A stretch of 64,000 nucleotides of DNA from Arthrobacter pascens (GTDB lineage: Bacteria; Actinomycetota; Actinomycetes; Actinomycetales; Micrococcaceae): positions 4,665,876 to 4,729,875 of the forward strand of contig NZ_JAUSWY010000001.1 of assembly GCF_030815585.1 (NCBI RefSeq). Reading direction: 5' to 3'. A program made the translations under genes and the position numbers. The notes under the pieces were generated by a model. That model worked only from the letters and a program-made list of their open reading frames with translations. It searched no databases and was not told the origin of the DNA. This document shows positions 17,918 to 27,396 of the stretch, piece after piece; within the stretch, counting starts at the first letter, position 1; every line of letters starts with the position of its first letter.

Positions 17918-18535
17918 CTACAGGTGCTGGATGCCTGCACGCTGCATGGCGTCCCTGTAGATCTCCACGCTCTTGGCCAACAGGTCCTCCTGCTTGGCCT
18001 CGGAAACAGCAAAGGCCCGCCCGCCGAGCGCGCTGGCCTTGTAGATCTTGATGCCACTGTTCCTCAACGACGAATGGTAGGTCTTCTCGAAGAGGGTGAG
18101 GAACGTGGAGGCGTCCGTGCCGTGGGCGATTACGGCGGAAACGCGGCGGTTGATTTTCAGGAACTGACGGAAGGGGCGCAGGCCGTCAGTCTTTTCCTGG
18201 ACATTAAGGGCTGAGGGGAGTTCGGGATCGCGGACCCACGGGTAGGCGTTCCAGGGCATCACGTAACGGGGATCAAGCTCGGCGAGTTCGTAGATCTGGG
18301 TGGCGCGGCGGGCGGCTTCGTCATCGTTGTAGTGGGAGATGAATCCGGATTCCGTGCCCTTGCCGGGGCTGACCTGGAGGCTGACGATCCGGCATTCGTC
18401 CTCGTCATGCACGGGATCGATGTAGGGGACGACAGACCCTGGCTTCTTTTCCATCAGTTCGTCGCAAAGCTGCGTTACCGCCGCGATGTTCGGTTCCTGC
18501 AGCAGGGCCTTTTTTTCGTCCCAGTCAATCGTCAC
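17918..18535 (-). CDS. Uracil-DNA glycosylase-like superfamily protein
   Basis: A 205-residue cytoplasmic protein. The order of segments VSLQVSPGKGT, MPWNAYPWV, LRPFRQFL and VSAVIAHGTDASTFL recalls the UDG fold: a glycine-rich first loop, the WN-PW segment, then a late strand ending HG. It has a GTG start with a GGGAGAG ribosome site. It stands alone next to hipBA. The fold assignment is by motif order only; a DNA repair or base-processing role is possible, not shown. Confidence 0.5.
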   Translation of the reverse strand: MTIDWDEKKALLQEPNIAAVTQLCDELMEKKPGSVVPYIDPVHDEDECRIVSLQVSPGKGTESGFISHYNDDEAARRATQIYELAELDPRYVMPWNAYPWVRDPELPSALNVQEKTDGLRPFRQFLKINRRVSAVIAHGTDASTFLTLFEKTYHSSLRNSGIKIYKASALGGRAFAVSEAKQEDLLAKSVEIYRDAMQRAGIQHL

Positions 18536-18913
18536 GATCTCTCCCTCAGCAGCACGGCGTCCAGAATCAGGCGTCTTAGGCCACTCTACGCTTTTGGGCG
18601 TTGGGGCGCGCGGGGGAATAGTTTTCCGGTGTTGTCAAGGGTTGAAGCTGCCCGAAAGCCTGTCTAGGGTATCGCGTGGCGCAAGCACCTTTACGCCTCT
18701 TTCCGAGTCCCCGGAGGCACCCACCCCCAACCAAAACGGCCTCGGCCGTTCGGCTACCTGCCCACCAACGTCAGGGTCGGCGGTGGCGGCCATTACAAGT
18801 GATCCGCAGCTGGCAGTCCGTGACTGATTGATGCTGCTCCCTGCTGAGTAGCATGGAGTGGGGGCGTCAGGCTGGCGTCCCCACTCCATTGCGGGAATCC
18901 CGTCCACATCTGA
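18536..18913. other. Intergenic region with a strong hairpin before the GH32 gene
   Basis: No gene is visible in these 378 bases. Bases 18853-18866 and 18876-18889 form a 14-base stem with one G-T pair and a nine-base loop; the stem ends 24 bases before the GH32 start. It lacks a T-run, so it may be a leader structure or an operator rather than a terminator. Confidence 0.5.
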
Positions 18914-20881
18914 ATGGCCACCATGTCCGAAAAACCAAACTGGCACGCGCTCTTTGAAAAGCGAAGCACGTGGGTTGCCGTTGCAGCGGCCGGCGCCGCC
19001 CTGCTCGTGGCCTTAGTGGCCATCGTTCCCAGCGTCCACAAGCCGGACGGGCCGCAAGTACAGGCAGAGAACGCTCTCGGCGCCGTGGCGACAGCCCAGG
19101 CCGCCTTGAAGACATCCCGGGGCGCGTACGGTTCTTACTGGTTGTCAGGCGGCGACCGTACCTTGGACGCCGGACATCCAATCCAGGCCACCGGAGTAGA
19201 GGATCTGCGAAGCATCGATTGCGCCGACGGCTGGGTGGCTGCAGCCAAAATCGGCAGCGACATCTACCTTCGGTCGAGCCTTGACGATACGACAACAAAG
19301 GCCGGAGCCGGGGAAATCCGCCGCCCGGAGTGCATTACTCCTGAAGCTGTTCATTCCATGCTCAGCGACCTGGGCAGAATCGACCGGTCGCCTGTGCCCG
19401 GAACATCACCTGAACGGCCTGCCGGCTCGTCTCAATACCGCCCGAGCTACCACATCACGCCTGAGCGGGACTGGATGAATGACCCGCAACGGCCCTTTTT
19501 CCTCGATGGGCTCTGGCACTACTACTACCTTTACAACCCGGATTATCCGGAGGGCAACGGGACCGAGTGGTACCACCTCACCAGCAAAGACCTACTGACC
19601 TGGAAGGACGAGGGCGTTGCCATTCACAAGTTCAGGAACGGACTGGGTGACATCGAAACCGGCAGTGCCGTGGTGGACGACGAGAATACGGCTGGCTTCG
19701 GAAAGGGAGCCGTCATCGCGGTCCTGACGCAACAGGACCAGGGCGTTCAACGGCAGTCGCTTTTTTACTCGACAGACGGCGGCTACACCTTTTCCTCGTA
19801 CGGAGGCAACCCTGTCATGGACAATCCCGGAGCGGAGCACTGGCGCGATCCAAAAATCGTCCGCGACGAAGCCAACGGACAGTGGGTCATGGTCCTGGCC
19901 GAGGGCAACAAGCTGGGCATGTACACCTCAACGGACCTCAAACGCTGGAACTACGCCTCAGGCTTCGACCGGACCGGGCTCGGTCTGCTCGAATGTCCTG
20001 ACCTCTTCCAAATGGACCTCGACGGCGACCCCGCAAAGAGAACCTGGGTCCTCGCAGCCAGCGCCAACGGAACCGAAGAGGGACGAACCACCGGCGTCGC
20101 CTATTGGACCGGAACCTGGGACGGAAACCGATTTACCCCCGCCGATGAGAAGCACCAGTGGCTCGACGCCGGATCAGACTTTTACGCCGCCGTGACCTGG
20201 GATGATCCCAGACTCACTGAGGGCCAACGGATGCAGTCCAGGCAGGCGATCGCCTGGATGAACAACTGGGATTACGCCCGCAAACTCCCCACCCAGGACT
20301 GGCACGGCGGGATGGACTCGATCGTGCGGGATCTCCGGCTCAAAACAGTGCAGGGCCGGCCAACCGTCGTTTCAACTCCTTCCAAGGCGCTGGCACGACT
20401 CGAAGGCCAAGCATCAACGCACGGTCCGGAAACAATCACCCCGGACGGAACTCCGCGGTTGCCGCCCGTGCAAGGCGGTGCCTACCGGCTGGACCTGACT
20501 CTTGAACGCGCCGGCACTGACGAGGGATCAGAGGCCCGCCTGCTGCTGGAGAGTGGGGGAGAGGCCTTCGCTACGGTGGGCTACAACTTCCAGGACGGGG
20601 CCGCCTTCGTTGGACGCGAAGAACCAGCGGCAACCGCAGCAGACCTTGGTGCGGTTTTCACGGAACGGCGTGCAGCCTCCGTATCCGCAAGGAACGGTAC
20701 CGTGGATCTGACGGTATTCGTCGACCACTCCTCCGTTGAGGTGTTCGTCGACGGCGGCGAACAGACGCTTACATCGCTCGTCTTCCCCAATTCAGGACAG
20801 CAGAGCATCAAGCTGGTGACCGGCGGGGGCAATCTCACCGTCAAGACCTTGACCTACGCCCCGCTGTCTTCAACGCGCTGA
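18914..20881 (+). CDS. Membrane-anchored GH32 fructan hydrolase with pilin-like N-terminal region
   Basis: A 655-residue protein. Residues 20-40 are one membrane segment. Residues 50-150 look like the globular part of a type IV pilin-like protein (QAENALGAVATAQAALK, then Gly/Tyr-rich strands and two cysteines, 103 and 140). From about 175 comes a GH32 five-bladed propeller with nucleophile Asp190 in WMNDPQ, RDP at 311-313, and acid/base Glu360 in LLECPDL, followed by the beta-sandwich domain with SSVEVFVDGG. GH32 enzymes cleave levan, inulin or sucrose. The active site should face outside the cell. A start three codons later (MSEKPNW) is equally possible. Confidence 0.88.
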   Translation: MATMSEKPNWHALFEKRSTWVAVAAAGAALLVALVAIVPSVHKPDGPQVQAENALGAVATAQAALKTSRGAYGSYWLSGGDRTLDAGHPIQATGVEDLRSIDCADGWVAAAKIGSDIYLRSSLDDTTTKAGAGEIRRPECITPEAVHSMLSDLGRIDRSPVPGTSPERPAGSSQYRPSYHITPERDWMNDPQRPFFLDGLWHYYYLYNPDYPEGNGTEWYHLTSKDLLTWKDEGVAIHKFRNGLGDIETGSAVVDDENTAGFGKGAVIAVLTQQDQGVQRQSLFYSTDGGYTFSSYGGNPVMDNPGAEHWRDPKIVRDEANGQWVMVLAEGNKLGMYTSTDLKRWNYASGFDRTGLGLLECPDLFQMDLDGDPAKRTWVLAASANGTEEGRTTGVAYWTGTWDGNRFTPADEKHQWLDAGSDFYAAVTWDDPRLTEGQRMQSRQAIAWMNNWDYARKLPTQDWHGGMDSIVRDLRLKTVQGRPTVVSTPSKALARLEGQASTHGPETITPDGTPRLPPVQGGAYRLDLTLERAGTDEGSEARLLLESGGEAFATVGYNFQDGAAFVGREEPAATAADLGAVFTERRAASVSARNGTVDLTVFVDHSSVEVFVDGGEQTLTSLVFPNSGQQSIKLVTGGGNLTVKTLTYAPLSSTR

Positions 20882-20941
20882 TGCCTCAAACGCAGTCGCC
20901 GATCCAGTTGGCCGCCAGCAGTCCGATGTCTAGGAACCCCA

Positions 20942-21448
20942 TTGCCGATTAACAAGAAGACGCTCAAGGACGACGGGTTTGCCGGATTCAGGACCTTCGG
21001 GAGCCTTGAGATCATGAGGATTCCGCAAGGGACGGGTGTCTTCGCCGTGCTGCAGCCCGAAGGGTTCAAGCCGCGCTTCCTGAAGAAGAGCACAGCCGGA
21101 ATCTTCAAGAAGAAGGACCCCTCCATTCCCGGGCCAGCCCTGGCTGACGAATGGGTTGAGGACGCTGACATTCTATATTTCGGCAAGGCGGGGCCCGGGA
21201 GCAAGGGCAACCGTGGGCTGCGGCGGCAGATCCAGGAGTTTCTGGACTTCGGCAAGGGAAAGCCGCCGGGCCACTGGGATGGAAGGCTGGTCTGGCAGCT
21301 CGCCGACTCCGGGTCATTGCTCATCGCCTGGAAAGAGCTGCCGGCAGAAGCAGTAAACGACGCCGAGGCCAAGTACCACGCGGAATTCCACGCGGTCCAT
21401 GACCGGCTGCCGTTCGCGAACCTCGTACAGGCCCGCGTCCGGAACTAA
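20942..21448 (+). CDS. Conserved hypothetical, GIY-YIG-like
   Basis: A 168-residue protein with probable TTG start (AGGA six bases upstream). The segments GTGVFAVLQPE, ADILYFGKAGPG, RGLRRQIQEFLDFG and LVWQLADSGSLLIAWKEL follow the order of a GIY-YIG nuclease fold: GVY-like strand, LYFGKAG in the place of YIG, then a helix with arginines. No partner domain is present. The nuclease activity is unproven and the start is uncertain. Confidence 0.5.
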   Translation: MPINKKTLKDDGFAGFRTFGSLEIMRIPQGTGVFAVLQPEGFKPRFLKKSTAGIFKKKDPSIPGPALADEWVEDADILYFGKAGPGSKGNRGLRRQIQEFLDFGKGKPPGHWDGRLVWQLADSGSLLIAWKELPAEAVNDAEAKYHAEFHAVHDRLPFANLVQARVRN

Positions 21449-21464
21449 GCCAATCCGCCGTTGG

Positions 21465-21848
21465 TCATGCCGTGCCCTTGAGCCGCTCCATTTCGCGGCG
21501 GTCCTTCTTGGTGGGCCGTCCGGCGCCACGGTCCCGCTGGGGAAGGCCCAGTGCTGGTGCAACTGGCCGCGGCGGGGTGTGGTCCGTGAAGCAGTGCGCG
21601 GCAGCCTCCGCCCCGACACGTTTGGCGATCAGCCGGCGGACCTCCAGAATGCGTTCATACCCGGACATCCGCACAGTGACGGTGTCTCCCGTCACGAGCG
21701 TGGCAGACGCCTTGGCGGGACTGCCGTTAAGCCGGACGTGTCCAGCGCGGCAGGAGGCCGTGGCCGCGGAGCGGGTCTTGTAGGCTCGGATGGCCCACAG
21801 CCACGCGTCAATGCGGACGCTTGCGGGGGAGGAAGGAAGACTGGTCAT
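21465..21848 (-). CDS. hslR: S4-domain RNA-binding protein, Hsp15-like
   Basis: A 127-residue protein with an S4 domain in residues 10-60: VRIDAWLWAIRAYKTRSAA, GHVRLNGSPAKAS, and GDTVTVR. The basic C-terminal tail (GRPTKKDRREMERLKG) is usual for Hsp15, which binds stalled 50S subunits carrying peptidyl-tRNA. The start codes for MTSLPSSPAS at 21848; an upstream in-frame start at 21911 would add a tail unlike the family. Confidence 0.85.
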   Translation of the reverse strand: MTSLPSSPASVRIDAWLWAIRAYKTRSAATASCRAGHVRLNGSPAKASATLVTGDTVTVRMSGYERILEVRRLIAKRVGAEAAAHCFTDHTPPRPVAPALGLPQRDRGAGRPTKKDRREMERLKGTA

Positions 21849-21969
21849 GGCTGGCACCGAGTATACGGCGTCGGACGTCTTGAATCCTGGCCAGTTGAGG
21901 GCCCTTGCCACCCACGGCGCTCAGGAACATAGTGAAGGGACTCACCACAACCTGAGGGGAGGCCTGGCC

Positions 21970-22803
21970 ATGGCGACCAACGCAGACCGGACCAATCGCG
22001 CCAACCAGCTGAACGGCGGCCCCCAAGAGGGCGACGAGAGCCGGCCGGCCGGGGCGCTGCAGGGCAAAACCGCGCTGATCTATGGCGCCGGCGGACCCAT
22101 CGGCGGCGCTGTCGCCAGGACGTTCGCCGCCGAGGGTGCAACGGTCTATCTGGCCGGGCGCACCCAATCCAGGCTGGACAAAGTTGCGCGGGACATCGGT
22201 GAGGCGGGCGGCACGGCCCACACCGCCGTCGTCGACGCCCTGGACGAAACGCAGGTGGACGCCTTTGTTGACGGGGTGGCCAAGAAGGCGAAACGGATCG
22301 ACATCACGTTCAACCTGATTTCCTACGGCGACGTCCAGCAGCCCTTGATGGAGATTGCGGCGGATGACTTCGCGCAGCCCATCAGCAACGCCGTGCGGAC
22401 CCATTTCCTCACCACGCGCGCCGCGGCACGGCACATGATCAGGCAGCGCTCCGGCGTGGTGCTGATGTTTGGCGGCTCCGGACCCCAGACCCTGCCTGGA
22501 CTCGGCGGATTCAAGGTGGCGCTGGACGCCATGGAGGGACTCCGCCGTCAGTGGGCGACAGAACTTGGCAAGGATGGCGTCCGGGTGGTCACCATGGTCA
22601 CCGGCGGCATCATCGAGACGCTCCCCTGGCAGATGGAAGGCCGCGAGGAGGTCGTCAGGGAAATCGCCGCCGCCGCCCACCTCAACCGCACCGCCACCCT
22701 GGAGGACGTCGGCAACGTGGCAGCCTGGATCGCCTCGGACAGGGCCGGAGCCATCACGGATGCCACGGTGAACCTCTCAAGCGGCGCCATCGTGGACTAC
22801 TAG
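21970..22803 (+). CDS. SDR-family oxidoreductase
   Basis: A 277-residue short-chain dehydrogenase-like protein. It has a glycine motif YGAGGPIGGAVA and the NLISYG strand, but in place of the usual YxxxK it shows GGFKVALDAMEGLRRQWA, so the catalytic tyrosine is missing and the lysine is retained. This makes it a divergent or atypical SDR. The ATG at 21970 follows GGGGAGG. Substrate unknown. Confidence 0.78.
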   Translation: MATNADRTNRANQLNGGPQEGDESRPAGALQGKTALIYGAGGPIGGAVARTFAAEGATVYLAGRTQSRLDKVARDIGEAGGTAHTAVVDALDETQVDAFVDGVAKKAKRIDITFNLISYGDVQQPLMEIAADDFAQPISNAVRTHFLTTRAAARHMIRQRSGVVLMFGGSGPQTLPGLGGFKVALDAMEGLRRQWATELGKDGVRVVTMVTGGIIETLPWQMEGREEVVREIAAAAHLNRTATLEDVGNVAAWIASDRAGAITDATVNLSSGAIVDY

Positions 22804-22816
22804 CATCAGCCGGGCA

Positions 22817-23926
22817 TCACTCCACTGTGACGCTCACCCGATGCACCATGTTGTTGCCTATCCCCTGATAGTTCCAGTTCTGCTCCAGCGGCTGGACTGC
22901 CCCGGTGGCATCCGTGGCACGGCAGGCAAGCTCATGCTCGCCCGGATCGGCTACCCACGGAAGCGTCCACTTGCACCAGGCGAACGGACCCGCGGGCTTT
23001 TCCAGCTGGGCTCGCAGCCATTTGCCGTCGATCCCCACCTCAACACCGGTCACCGCGCCCTCGCCGGACCAGGCCCTGCCCTGCAGCATCACCGGGCCGT
23101 GCGGCAGCACCCGCTTGCGGGTGAAGAAGTCCGGGATGCCCGGCGGAACCATCAGCGAACGGATCCTGATCCGCGAAACCGGCGTTCCGACGTCGTCCGC
23201 GGTGTCCTGGTACCGGTACGCCATGTGCTGCTGGAACCCCATAAAGGGGGAGGTCACAACGTCGATGGACTCCAGCCACTTGACGCTTGTCATGCCGTAC
23301 CAGCCGGGGACCACCAGCCGGAGGGGATAGCCGTGCTGGGGCGGCAGGTCGTTGCCGTTCATCTGGTAGGCAAGAACGACGTCGGGTCGCATCGCTTCCC
23401 GGATCGGCAGGCTCCGCGCATACCGCTGCCGGACGCCGCCCTGGATCCCGGCGTCGGCGCCGGTGAAGACCACCTCCACGGCCTCCGCCAGCACCCCGGC
23501 CTTCCCCAGGAGGTAGGCCAGCGGCACGCCGGTCCACTCCGCGGTGCCCACCGCCTCGAGGACCCACGGCTGGCTGAGCGGCCGGGGCGTGAGCAGCGAA
23601 CGGCCGTTGCCCGCGCACTCCAGGGTGACGGGGACCGTGATGGCCGGATCCTTCTTCAGCGCGGCCAGGCTCAGCTCCTGCGCGCGTTCCACTGCGCCGC
23701 CGATCAGCAGGTGCCAGGATGCGGCGTCAGCGTCGGGAATGTCGAAGTGGGTGAGAACATAGTGCAGCCCCGGCGGCGTGACGTCCTGGCGGAGGGCCTC
23801 CAGCGGCATCGAATGGTTGCGGGCCGCCAACTGGAGTTCCTCCGCCGTCAAGGGCCCGGAGGTGGGCTCGCCTGCAGTCGGCGCAGGGCGGGTGGACTGG
23901 CGGAGCCTGTAGATCTGCTTGGTCAT
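22817..23926 (-). CDS. Sulfite oxidase-family molybdopterin enzyme
   Basis: A 369-residue protein without signal peptide. The oxidoreductase molybdopterin domain includes VTLECAGNGR with Cys104 as the molybdenum ligand, then PLRLVVPGWYGMTSVKWL. A Mo-co dimerisation domain follows (SLMVPPG to the C-terminus with WNYQGIGNNMVHRV). Members oxidise sulfite or reduce other small substrates. No haem or electron-carrier gene is adjacent. Confidence 0.88.
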   Translation of the reverse strand: MTKQIYRLRQSTRPAPTAGEPTSGPLTAEELQLAARNHSMPLEALRQDVTPPGLHYVLTHFDIPDADAASWHLLIGGAVERAQELSLAALKKDPAITVPVTLECAGNGRSLLTPRPLSQPWVLEAVGTAEWTGVPLAYLLGKAGVLAEAVEVVFTGADAGIQGGVRQRYARSLPIREAMRPDVVLAYQMNGNDLPPQHGYPLRLVVPGWYGMTSVKWLESIDVVTSPFMGFQQHMAYRYQDTADDVGTPVSRIRIRSLMVPPGIPDFFTRKRVLPHGPVMLQGRAWSGEGAVTGVEVGIDGKWLRAQLEKPAGPFAWCKWTLPWVADPGEHELACRATDATGAVQPLEQNWNYQGIGNNMVHRVSVTVE

Positions 23927-24028
23927 GGCGGTTCGATTCTGCTCGATGAGGCCGGCTGATTCCCCTCTTCACAGGTTTACGCCCGGGCCGTGCGTCCGTC
24001 AACGCAGGCCATGACCCACAACGGACGG

Positions 24029-25033
24029 CTAGGCTTCGCGGGTGGCGGGGGACTTGGTCTGTGCCGGATCCCGTTCGGCGAGCGGGCCGATGACGTCGTC
24101 GATCTTCTTCATGACCTGCGGTTCAAGCCTCACGCCTGACGCCGCCACACTGTCCGCGATCTGTTCGGGACGGGAAGCGCCGACGATGGCCGAGGCCACG
24201 TTCGGGTTCTGCAGTACCCAGGCCACGGCGAGCTGGGGCATGGACAGTCCGGCCTCGTCGGCGATCGGTTTGAGTTCCCGCACGCCGGTGAGCACGTCAT
24301 CGCGCATCCAGCGCTGGATCATCTTGGCGCCGCCCTTCTCATCCGTGGCGCGGCTGCCTTCGGGCGCCGGCTGGCCGGGCAGGTACTTGCCGCTCAGCAC
24401 GCCCTGCGCCATGGGGGACCAGACAATCTGGGACACGCCCAGCTCCTCCGACGCCGGAACCACCTCCGCCTCGATGACGCGCCACAGCATGGAGTATTGA
24501 GGCTGGTTGGAGATCAGCTGGAAGCCGAGATCCTTAGACAGGGCGTGGCCTTCGCGGAGCTGCGCCGCCGTCCATTCGCTGACGCCGATGTACAGCGCCT
24601 TGCCTTGGCGCACAATGTCCGCGAACGCTTGCATGGTCTCTTCCAGCGGCGTTTCGAAGTCGTAGCGGTGGGCCTGGTAGAGGTCCACGTAGTCCGTCTG
24701 CAGCCTGCTCAGCGAACCGTTGATTGAGTCCATGATGTGCTTGCGGGACAGGCCCAGATCGTTCTTGCCCTTGGGGCCGGTGGGGCCGAAGACCTTGGTG
24801 AAGATCTCGAGGGACTCGCGGCGCTCGCCTTTCAGCGCTTCGCCGAGGACCGTCTCCGCGGCGGTATTGGCGTAGACGTCGGCCGTGTCGAAGGTGCTGA
24901 TGCCGGCGTCGAGAGCCGCCCGCACGCATTGGGTGGCCACGTCGTTTTCCACCTGGGACCCGTGGGTCAGCCAGTTGCCGAACGTGATTTCCGAGACTTT
25001 GAAGCCGCTGTTTCCGAGGTATCTGAATTCCAT
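24029..25033 (-). CDS. Aldo/keto reductase (Kv-beta-like)
   Basis: A 334-residue NADPH-dependent aldo/keto reductase of the YghZ/Kv-beta type: MEFRYLGNSGFKVSEI, the FDTADVYANTAAE Asp/Tyr pair, the FTKVFGPTG lysine and the LYQAHRYD histidine. I use the ATG at 25033; a TTG seven codons upstream is also open. It is probably a carbonyl reductase; physiological substrate unknown. Confidence 0.85.
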   Translation of the reverse strand: MEFRYLGNSGFKVSEITFGNWLTHGSQVENDVATQCVRAALDAGISTFDTADVYANTAAETVLGEALKGERRESLEIFTKVFGPTGPKGKNDLGLSRKHIMDSINGSLSRLQTDYVDLYQAHRYDFETPLEETMQAFADIVRQGKALYIGVSEWTAAQLREGHALSKDLGFQLISNQPQYSMLWRVIEAEVVPASEELGVSQIVWSPMAQGVLSGKYLPGQPAPEGSRATDEKGGAKMIQRWMRDDVLTGVRELKPIADEAGLSMPQLAVAWVLQNPNVASAIVGASRPEQIADSVAASGVRLEPQVMKKIDDVIGPLAERDPAQTKSPATREA

Positions 25034-25114
25034 GGGTTTCACGCTAGCGGACAACGCGGCTAACGGAAAGGGCTTTCCGGAAGTCGGCGCCAGGCGGTGT
25101 CTAAGCCAAGAGGG

Positions 25115-26164
25115 TCATCGCCGGCGGAGCTCCGCGTACTCCAAGGACGGGACAATGGCCCCGGCATCGCGCTCCACGAAGTTGGTCCCTGGCGGCACCA
25201 GCTCGTCGATCGCGTCCAGCACAGACTCGCCCAGCACTGTGTCGGCAGCCTTCAGGTAGGCCAGGAGGTGCTCTTCATTTCGGGGACCGATGATCACGCT
25301 GCTGACAGCGGGGTGGCTCAGGGCAAAGCCCACGGAGAGCTCCACGAGGGACAGCTCCAGCTTGTCCGCCAGCCGGGCCAGGGAGTCCGCGGCCAGCAGC
25401 TTCCGTTCGCTGGCCGGCCCTGAGATGTCGTAGCGGCCCGGGAGGGAATGCACCCGGGTGGGCGGCTTGCCGGCGTCCAGGACAGAATCTCCGGACAGCC
25501 AGCCCCCGGCCAGCGGGCCGTACGCGAGCACTCCAAGCCCATACTGCTGGGCAATGGGAAGGACGTCGCGCTCATTGCCGCGCACCAGCATGGAATAGGG
25601 GACCTGGTTGGCAACCGGCGGGATCAGGTGGTTGGTGGTGGCGAGCCACTGGGCCTCCACCAGCTGCGCCGGGGTGAACACCGACGTGCCGTAGTAGAGA
25701 ATTTTCCCCTGCCGGATCAGGTCATTGAGCGCGGTGATGGTCTCCAGCACATCGGTGTTGTAATCCGGCCGGTGCGCCTGGTACAGGTCGATCCGGTCCG
25801 TCTGCAGCCGGCGGAGGCTGCCCTCCACGGCCTGCATGATCCAGCGGCGGGAGTTCCCGGAATGGGCAGGGTTGGCGCTCATCTGCCCGTGGAACTTGGT
25901 GGCCAGGAAGACGTCGTCCCGGCGTCCGCGGAGCGCGCGCCCCACCACTTGCTCCGACTCCCCTTGGGAGTAGACATCGGCAGTGTCCACCGCGGTGATG
26001 CCGGCGTCCAGCGCTGACTGGATGATGCGGATGCCCTCGTCCGCGCCTGTGGGGGCGCTGCCCGGCGCGCCGCCCAGGCCCTCACCAAAGTTCATGGTGC
26101 CCAAAGTGAGCGGGCTGATGGGCGTGCCTGACCGCCCGAATACTCGCAGTTCGTTGAGGCTCAT
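25115..26164 (-). CDS. Aldo/keto reductase
   Basis: A 349-residue aldo/keto reductase: SLNELRVFGRSGTPISPLTLGTMNFG, VDTADVYSQGESE, LATKFHGQM and LYQAHRPDY carry the tetrad. It stands 81 bases upstream of the other aldo/keto reductase gene on the same strand and shares its fold, probably an old duplication. The start MSLNEL at 26164 is chosen over a longer in-frame start that would add 21 unrelated residues. Confidence 0.85.
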   Translation of the reverse strand: MSLNELRVFGRSGTPISPLTLGTMNFGEGLGGAPGSAPTGADEGIRIIQSALDAGITAVDTADVYSQGESEQVVGRALRGRRDDVFLATKFHGQMSANPAHSGNSRRWIMQAVEGSLRRLQTDRIDLYQAHRPDYNTDVLETITALNDLIRQGKILYYGTSVFTPAQLVEAQWLATTNHLIPPVANQVPYSMLVRGNERDVLPIAQQYGLGVLAYGPLAGGWLSGDSVLDAGKPPTRVHSLPGRYDISGPASERKLLAADSLARLADKLELSLVELSVGFALSHPAVSSVIIGPRNEEHLLAYLKAADTVLGESVLDAIDELVPPGTNFVERDAGAIVPSLEYAELRRR

Positions 26165-26376
26165 CCCCGGATTCCTCACATTCGATGTCCCACGCGGATT
26201 GCAGTGGATCGTCACGAGGCTACACAAATTCGCCGGCGCGCGGCCGGTCCCCGCATTAGTACTTAGCCTTTCGTAGCACCGGGTAATGCAGCCCGCAGCA
26301 ATGACGAATTGTGAAGGCGCCGGACAGACGCCGGGTAGGCGCCCGGGCAGCGGGGCAAAGCGGCTGAAGGGGTCAG

Positions 26377-27165
26377 TCAGTGCCGGTCAGCAGGCAACTT
26401 GCCCTTGAGCACCTTGGCGTGGCCGGACAGGGACACCAGTGAACCCGTGTCCAGCAGGGACAGCGGCGCGGCGGCAGGAGGCTTCTCGAAGGACCTCGGA
26501 ACGTCGCGCACCGGGTGGTCCTGGTGCAGTGCCGACTCCACCAGCGGAGCCACCGCCGCCAGCCTCTCCGCAGGAACGGCGGGACCGGGAAGGTCACGCA
26601 CTGAGATCTTGATTTCCGGAGCGGCTGCCCGTGCCCGTGCCATGGCCCGGGCGTCTGCTTCCGCGACGGCGGCAGCCCAGTCCCGTGCCAGCACCGGCGG
26701 CTCCCGCCGTGCGGCGGTAAGCATGGGGTGATGTCCGACGGCGGCGCGTAGCCGGGAGCCGAGCTCGGCCGGCTTGAGGAGGGTCCCCCAGTCACGTGGT
26801 GTCCGCGGGGAAGCTGCAGCTTTCGCGCGGACCGCCTTGAGCACCCCTGCGGCCGCCGGCGTTCGGGAGGCGGCGGCAGCACCGTCGTCGGGCGTTGGAT
26901 CAGCAGGCGCTGAAACCGCAGGAAGATGCGCCGGAGGTTCCGGCGCGGCCGATGCAGCAGGGGCGGGAAGATGGACCAGCGGGACGGTGTCGTTGTTGGG
27001 CAGCCTGCCGAAAAGGGCCATCACCATGAGCGCAACCAGCCGGCCAACCCCTGCAAGGACCAAGGTGGCAACAACCAGGAGGAAGAGGACGAAAAACATC
27101 AGGAAGGCGAGGCCGAGGGTTCCGAAAAAGGTCAGGTTCAGGGCAATAGTCGTTGAATCTCCCAT
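26377..27165 (-). CDS. Unknown membrane-anchored protein
   Basis: A 262-residue protein. Residues 10-52 hold one long or two close membrane segments (LTFFGTLGLAFLMFFVLFLLVVATLVLAGVG is hydrophobic), followed by an Ala/Pro-rich linker and a basic Ala/Arg-rich cytoplasmic or extracellular region. The ATG at 27165 follows GAGAGG. I recognise no family. Its N-terminus resembles that of the 100-residue membrane protein at 30695-30997, hinting at related membrane parts. Confidence 0.65.
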   Translation of the reverse strand: MGDSTTIALNLTFFGTLGLAFLMFFVLFLLVVATLVLAGVGRLVALMVMALFGRLPNNDTVPLVHLPAPAASAAPEPPAHLPAVSAPADPTPDDGAAAASRTPAAAGVLKAVRAKAAASPRTPRDWGTLLKPAELGSRLRAAVGHHPMLTAARREPPVLARDWAAAVAEADARAMARARAAAPEIKISVRDLPGPAVPAERLAAVAPLVESALHQDHPVRDVPRSFEKPPAAAPLSLLDTGSLVSLSGHAKVLKGKLPADRH

Positions 27166-27396
27166 GTCACCTCTCCTATCTGCCAGCAGCGGAGTCCGTG
27201 CCGGCACCCATCACCACGGGCAACAGCCCCTCCACTACCTTACGGACTATTTTCGGGCCATGCCGCCCCTGGACGGCGCTCGCCCGAGGTTGTTTCGAAC
27301 CTGTTACCGGATATGACAGCAGCCCCGCCGCCTATAGTCGGAAGTGAGCCCGAAGGCCGCCATAAGGTGGGCGGGACCACACCGGACAGGAGCACC

